DNA of 64,000 bases. Origin: Pyrrhosoma nymphula. Lineage: Eukaryota > Arthropoda > Insecta > Odonata > Coenagrionidae. The stretch covers positions 71,351,275-71,415,274 of the forward strand of contig OY754331.1 in assembly GCA_963573305.1 (NCBI GenBank). The letters are read 5' to 3'. Within the stretch, counting starts at the first letter, position 1. The number at the start of each line of letters is the position of its first letter. A program made the position numbers and the translations under genes. Under the pieces are notes generated by a model. The model made no database searches. It was not told the DNA's origin and worked only from the letters and a program-made list of their open reading frames with translations. Below, in pieces: positions 59,080 through 64,000 of the stretch.

Positions 59080-60206
59080 TGCTATTCAGAAAAGTGATGA
59101 TTATCATTTAAAACAGCTTATTTTACTTCTTATCTATCTGCGTAAATACTCTAGCTCTAGAATTAGTTCGCCGTTTAAATTAGCGTTGGCTTTGTGGATC
59201 TGTACGTTGATAGAGTTTCTCTAACGTATAGGATGTTTCCTGTATGATACGCATGTCCGAAACGGAAGGCAGAAATGTTTGAAATTAATACGTGCATTAA
59301 CAGAATTGCAGTTGGAATATTACTCAAGAATATGTTAAAAGGTTTTCCGACGTTTTACTTAGTGTCATCAAGGAGTAACCTTACTCTATAGTGTCATCTA
59401 CCACGTTACCTTTAGAAGGCCCATTTACGAATGATTTATTTTTGCCCTGGATGTTTTTTCATATTTTTAAGTAACTTTATTCAATACTTGCAATGGAAGC
59501 ATTGATTCCCGCTCGTTCAAGTTAAGCATCGCTTGGCTCGACTGCCATACAGAAGGGTGATACTCAAATTCGTTTTGAGTTTTATTGCCCTTGTCTGCAT
59601 GTTGGATGGCAGTAACCGCTAATTGACCTTAACCATCGTCGCACGTTAAACTGAAGCGTAACTACTACCAATTTTCTCGTATAGCTTGTGCTGATATGGT
59701 AATACTAAGATAATGTGAAACTATGTAAGCCCACAGCAGCACTCACCGCAGTGTATTCACCGCAGCAACTCCGGAGCACGTCACGTCACATATGGATAGT
59801 CTGTGAACATACCCCCGGAAATTCTTCGTTCAAATGTCTTTATGCCAGAAAAGATTTTTTCATTCTACTGGTTCAAGGTGCCTGAAATAGAAAAAAAAAC
59901 TAATCAAACCTTCACATGCACGCCTCACAAACACATGGCAGCGAAATAAACACCAGCCTTTCTTCCATTCCTGTGACCAATTATGTGAAGCACAGTTACA
60001 TTTAATTTAACAATAGCTTCGCCACCAAGTGCGTTTACACACATTGTTTTATCATCAAAACCATTATCGATTCTTTAAAGTAAAAAGAACTCGAAAATTC
60101 ATATTTAGTGAAAATAATCAGTGAATTTTTCAATCCTATTTTTTTTACAAAATTAATAATGCTTATGCCTATTATTGATATCGATTTTCCTCTGCAACCT
60201 CGTAGC
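59080..60206. other. No supported feature
   Basis: AT-rich; nothing recognised. Confidence 0.5.
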
Positions 60207-60430
60207 GCTTCTTTAAACTGATAAGTTATAAAAAAGTATGATAAGACATCGCCCCGCCCGCCAGTGGAAAAATTCTCTTGAAAGATAAGCCTTTAACAGT
60301 AGTGCCCGAAGAAACCCGGCTGAACCTTCAGTTTCACTGTGGTATCGGTGGCTTCAAGGAGGATATTTGCAGCCAAACTCACTGAGTGCCCTGATTACAG
60401 ACGATCATGTAAGTACTCACAGTATCATAA
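60207..60430 (+). repeat. Dispersed repeat, third copy of unit B
   Basis: Aligns with 58578-58815 in the same orientation: GCGCTTCTTTAAACTGATAA, ACATCGCCCC, CTTGAAAGATAAGCC, GTATCGGTG, CTTCAAG, GCAGCCAA, CTCACTGAGT and CATGTAAGTACTCACA are shared. Confidence 0.7.
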
Positions 60431-61497
60431 CCGGTGTTTAGGCTAGCTAACAAATAGTTCATAGGTGGTAAAAAGATTAATATCAATTCCCGCACGGTTA
60501 TTTAGAAAGAATCAAGTCAGCAATCGCAAAATAGAAGCGATCATCGTTTGCCGTTCAATTGGTTGGCTGCAATCCTCCATCCTTCCCTATTTAATGCTAT
60601 TTCCCTTACTCCCTGGTTGTCCTTCTCGTGTACTTTCTTCTTTATTTGGTAGTTGTGTATCCCTTGGCTTTTCTCTTACAAGGAACACTAACGAAGAATG
60701 ACGCGCCGATTTGGTTCAAAATTGGCATGTTCGTTGATTTAAGTGAAAAAATGAATTCTGTGAAATTTTAAGTGTCCTCGTGGCCTACGAGCCGAGGTAT
60801 TAGCGATAAAAAATCCGCGAAACCGCAACCCGGGACTCACGCTGTTACGTCACATTCCCCGTTTCCCAATCGATCACCGAAATCAATCTTTGTTGAACTG
60901 AGTACGAATATGGACGGGGCCTTTTATCTCGAATACCGTACCTTCTGCTTGCAAGAGGAGAAAGTAGGTAGTAAACGACCATGATTGTCGAAGCATGAAG
61001 AAAATGACGTACTAATGAGACAAACAAATCCAGAGTAATAAGCCATAATGCGGCAAGCAAATTAACTATTTGTCTAGCATTGTTGTTCGTGATGCCACCA
61101 AGGAACTCGTCCCATGGCACACGAACAATTTCCACTCAGTGTCAGTGGACAGAGAGGAGATACCATTAGAGTAGATTGCTGGGAATGGCGCCTGCTCCAC
61201 CCCGATATGATTTAATTCTTAGTCCGTCTCCCCTCAAACTAGCTGGCTGCTACTCCACAGTGGACCAGTTTCAAATTCCCTGGCATGGTTGGAGTGGTCA
61301 TAATTTAATGTGTGGAAGAATCGTAAATTTCCGGGGAGAGTTTTATTTTTGACAGAACAAGGATCGGACATTATTTCTAGTTTTGCTGATGATTGGAAAG
61401 GAGTAATGAGTAGCCTGCCAGATTCAAAGCGCGTTCATTTATGTAAAACCATGGCCAATAATAAATCGTCTTGGGACATCAGACAAAAAGGGCAGTT
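60431..61497. other. No supported gene
   Basis: Small frames only. One (61310-61510) runs into the palindrome arm and is discussed among the rejected items. Confidence 0.45.
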
Positions 61498-61677
61498 TTT
61501 TTTTAAATAATAATAAACACTTGGTTGTTATTCCACACTTTATTGGAAACAAAACGACCCGGGTTTCAGCATGTCATGCCATCACCCTGATGATGGCATG
61601 ACATGCTGAAACCCGGGTCGTTTTGTTTCCAATAAAGTGTGGAATAACAACCAAGTGTTTATTATTATTTAAAAAAA
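61498..61677. repeat. Perfect palindrome, 87 bp arms and 6 nt loop
   Basis: 61498-61584 and 61591-61677 are exact reverse complements around the loop CCCTGA. Each arm contains AACACTTGGTTGTTATTCC, CACTTTATTGG, AAACAAAACGACCCGGG and TTTCAGCATGTCATGCC in one orientation or the other. The central part is a hammerhead-like core that is complete only on the plus strand. Perfect identity points to a recent duplication-inversion, ongoing gene conversion or an assembly fold-back. Confidence 0.9.
61587..61620 (+). ncRNA. Hammerhead-ribozyme-like core at the palindrome centre
   Basis: CTGATGA (61587-61593) spans the loop and the right arm. GGCA-...-TGCT can form stem II, followed by GAAAC (61608-61612) and ACCCGGGTC, a self-complementary stem III with triplet GTC (61617-61619). 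All core residues are present. A local stem I is not evident, and the left arm is fully complementary to this region, so the long hairpin would compete with the ribozyme fold. AATAAAGTGTGG follows at 61631. Confidence 0.45.
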
Positions 61678-61679
61678 CA

Positions 61680-64000
61680 AATATGAAGGAGTTCCACAAA
61701 GTAACGCCGGAGACAGTGTCTTATAATAAAAAGGGCAGTGGTTTAATGTTTTTGTCCTCTTCGTCTTTACAAGTATAATTTAAGAAGCAATTATTACAAA
61801 GCTTATAATACGTCCACCCAACCTTATATAGGAGGATGAACCAAGGATAGTCCTCCCAAGGATGATATTGACTATGATCAAAGATAATATGTTCATAAGA
61901 ATCCTCACGGGCAGCAATTATTGACATTTGCTATGATAAGTTTATCGCTTAGAGATCTGTGTCACCAATAAATTTGGTGCTAGCTGTTGATATTAAGGTA
62001 GACTTATCGAATAGATAAAACCAACTCCCCTAGAGTTAAATTCAGGGCTAGCTTTCATTGTTAGTGTGTATGTACTGTTATCTTAGTCTTAGGAAGTGCT
62101 TCAGAGAGAAGAACATCCAAATCAGAAGCTTCGAACACCGCTCAGGATAGGAAGACGAATTTCAAAACAACATTTTGTAGTATTTCACGCAGAACCTCTC
62201 TGATAGGTAGATATATACATTGGAATTGAGACCACGTAAGCCTAGCTTTGATTCAATTTATGGATATCCATTGAATCATCGATTTCCCTTCAAATATAGG
62301 TACACTGCATCGCAGTTAGCGCTTACATTAGGGATTTGGTGAGCAAAAGGTTTTGGTAAAATTTAAATTGGTGGTTAAACAAAGCAGTTTCGAAAATATT
62401 TCATAGTTAAAAAATCGAAATGATCATTTGATGCATAATTTTTCTCTGTACATACATAGCAATATAAATACAATGAAAGCCAAAAACCATGATTCTTTTC
62501 TGTCATAATAATCACCGTCGTATATATATTTATTAATTTGTCGTTAAATCCTATACATATACACATATATCTAATTTTGCGTTTCGTGGCAGACTTTCGT
62601 TTTGTATTTTTTGCAAAAATTAATACTAGGTAAGTTTGATAAACGTTTTTAAATAGACAACGGTAAACATGACTGAATATAAAACGTCACATTGAAAGGA
62701 TTTTTTGGAACCTATACATCAACTTCTTCGCTTCCTGTTGAAATTCAACGGGCAACCCCTCCTAGTATGATATAATGCGTATGTTACGCACATACATCAC
62801 ACCATATTTATTTAGCGATTCTATTCTGCGAATCGAAAAATGCATTTCATTCTGAATACATAAAATATTTTCATCCCAAATTACAGCAATCGGTAAATTC
62901 GGGGCAACGCCATCATAAGTCAATAGTATCAATATGTTTAAATTATTAAGACATAAGTCTGATTATACTAAATCATGGCATTCATACGCTGACCAACGGA
63001 ATTTAAATGTCTCATAGGTATTTTTTACCAGATGCAAGTATTATAGAATTACTTTTTAAAAATTTCCAGACCTAGAATAAATATTTCGTAAAAGTGGCTT
63101 CTATAGGCAACGGTGTGAATTTCGATGAGCAAAAAGTCGTAAAACTTTCTTTTTGCATTTCCTTGAAACAATCTTCCAACAAGGATGTCGTTACATAAGA
63201 ACGTCAAAGATACGTAAAAACCCCAAAGATTCCGAGCTTATCTTTTGGGAAACCCTGTAGCTTAAAGAAACTCGCTCAACAAACAGCTTCTCAACTCCTG
63301 CGTTAAAAACTGAACTAATTCTACGGCAACAGTGTTTAAATAGAGAGATGAGAAAATATAAGGAACACCTGTGGTTGGACTCCAGAAGATAATAAGTCGG
63401 TTAAACTGTATTATAATTCGTCCAAGACCCGACATATTTCATTTGTTTTTGGAGCATAAATTCTTAATATTGTTTTTAAGGAGATTAAGAAGTCAACACT
63501 ACTTCTCGGAATGAAAATGTTAATATGCTAAAATATTAGCCCACCAATTTTTTCATTATAATGAGGATTTAGGTGCCATAAGAGAGTAACACGCAAGATG
63601 CCAATTAATTTATAGGTGTGATTGTGATAAGGAAATATAAGTGAAAAAATATTTTTCCAAAAATATTATTTCAATAAAATAGCTACTATGCAAATTATCG
63701 GCTGTACAAATCGAATTTGTGGCATTTTTATTTCACACATTAATGAAAAGATAGTCGTCTGTTTGAAATGACCTGAATGACTATTCAACAGCAGGTTGCT
63801 CATTACTCTTCAGGATATTATTATTACAGAATGCCAGAAGTTATCATTTCGTCTAACAGTTTTACTCGTAATTCTTGCCAGTAAACAGAAGGTTCCCAGT
63901 AACATATTGTTGTTCTCACTTCTTGTTCGAAGTCACGGGCTGGGTAGCTCGCATTAGACCCTACGTCGATCGGCATTCATGCAATCTGGATATGGTGGGG
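61680..64000. other. No supported feature
   Basis: About 2.3 kb of AT-rich sequence with short frames. No repeats or domains recognised up to the end of the window. Confidence 0.5.

Noticed and set aside
61310..61510. 66-codon plus-strand frame with a plausible amino-acid mix (GSDIISSFADDW...)
   Set aside because: No known domain matches, the FADD is not in a reverse transcriptase context, and the frame ends inside the palindrome arm.

Overview
This window looks like a repeat-dominated stretch of a large arthropod (probably insect) nuclear genome. It is AT-rich with scattered CpG-dense and pyrimidine-rich blocks. It has no operon-like gene packing, no long intact host open reading frame and no rRNA or authentic tRNA gene. 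What can be recognised is almost entirely transposable elements in various states of decay: at least three kinds of non-LTR retrotransposon, one Ty3/Gypsy-type pol fragment, tRNA-derived SINE-like pieces, several short inverted-repeat (MITE-like) elements, and a set of Penelope-like fragments carrying hammerhead-ribozyme-like cores. I could not identify a host protein-coding exon; single exons of a spliced gene could easily be missed by reading alone.

Layout. From 1 to 8.5 kb the sequence is mostly featureless, with a LINE 3' tail near 1.2 kb and a decayed RTE-like reverse transcriptase at 2.4-2.85 kb. From 8.5 to 15.8 kb there are a SINE-like unit, a foldback with two hammerhead-like half sites interrupted by a 209 bp MITE, a related MITE, a second MITE with long inverted arms, and local duplications. 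From 17.7 to 19.9 kb come a Gypsy pol relic, a (TA)n-rich ladder of alternating inverted repeats ending in the best hammerhead-like motif, and two LINE 3' ends. From 20 to 21.2 kb nested inverted repeats surround a MITE whose sister copy lies at 43.6-44.2 kb. At 23.0-23.85 kb there is a decayed LINE on the plus strand. At 24.2-29.45 kb a 5'-truncated R1/I-group LINE with an RNase H domain lies on the minus strand, split by a second LINE and by a tRNA-like SINE piece. At 37.9-40.8 kb a nearly full RTE-like LINE sits between a 13 bp target-site duplication. At 48.05-48.89 kb a CR1/Jockey-type LINE end has a (GTAGAT)n-type tail. From 54 to 61.7 kb there are further inverted repeats, a locally amplified repeat and a perfect 87 bp palindrome with a hammerhead-like core.

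Interactions. None of the elements appears autonomous: each recognised ORF has stops, frameshifts or missing ends. Nesting gives relative ages: the R1/I-group element is older than the LINE and SINE pieces inside it, and the 8.9 kb foldback is older than its internal MITE. The most interesting theme is the recurrence of the hammerhead-like core, followed by an AATAAA/GTGTGG-type tail, in six places and in both orientations, mostly inside foldback structures, with no Penelope reverse transcriptase recognised nearby.
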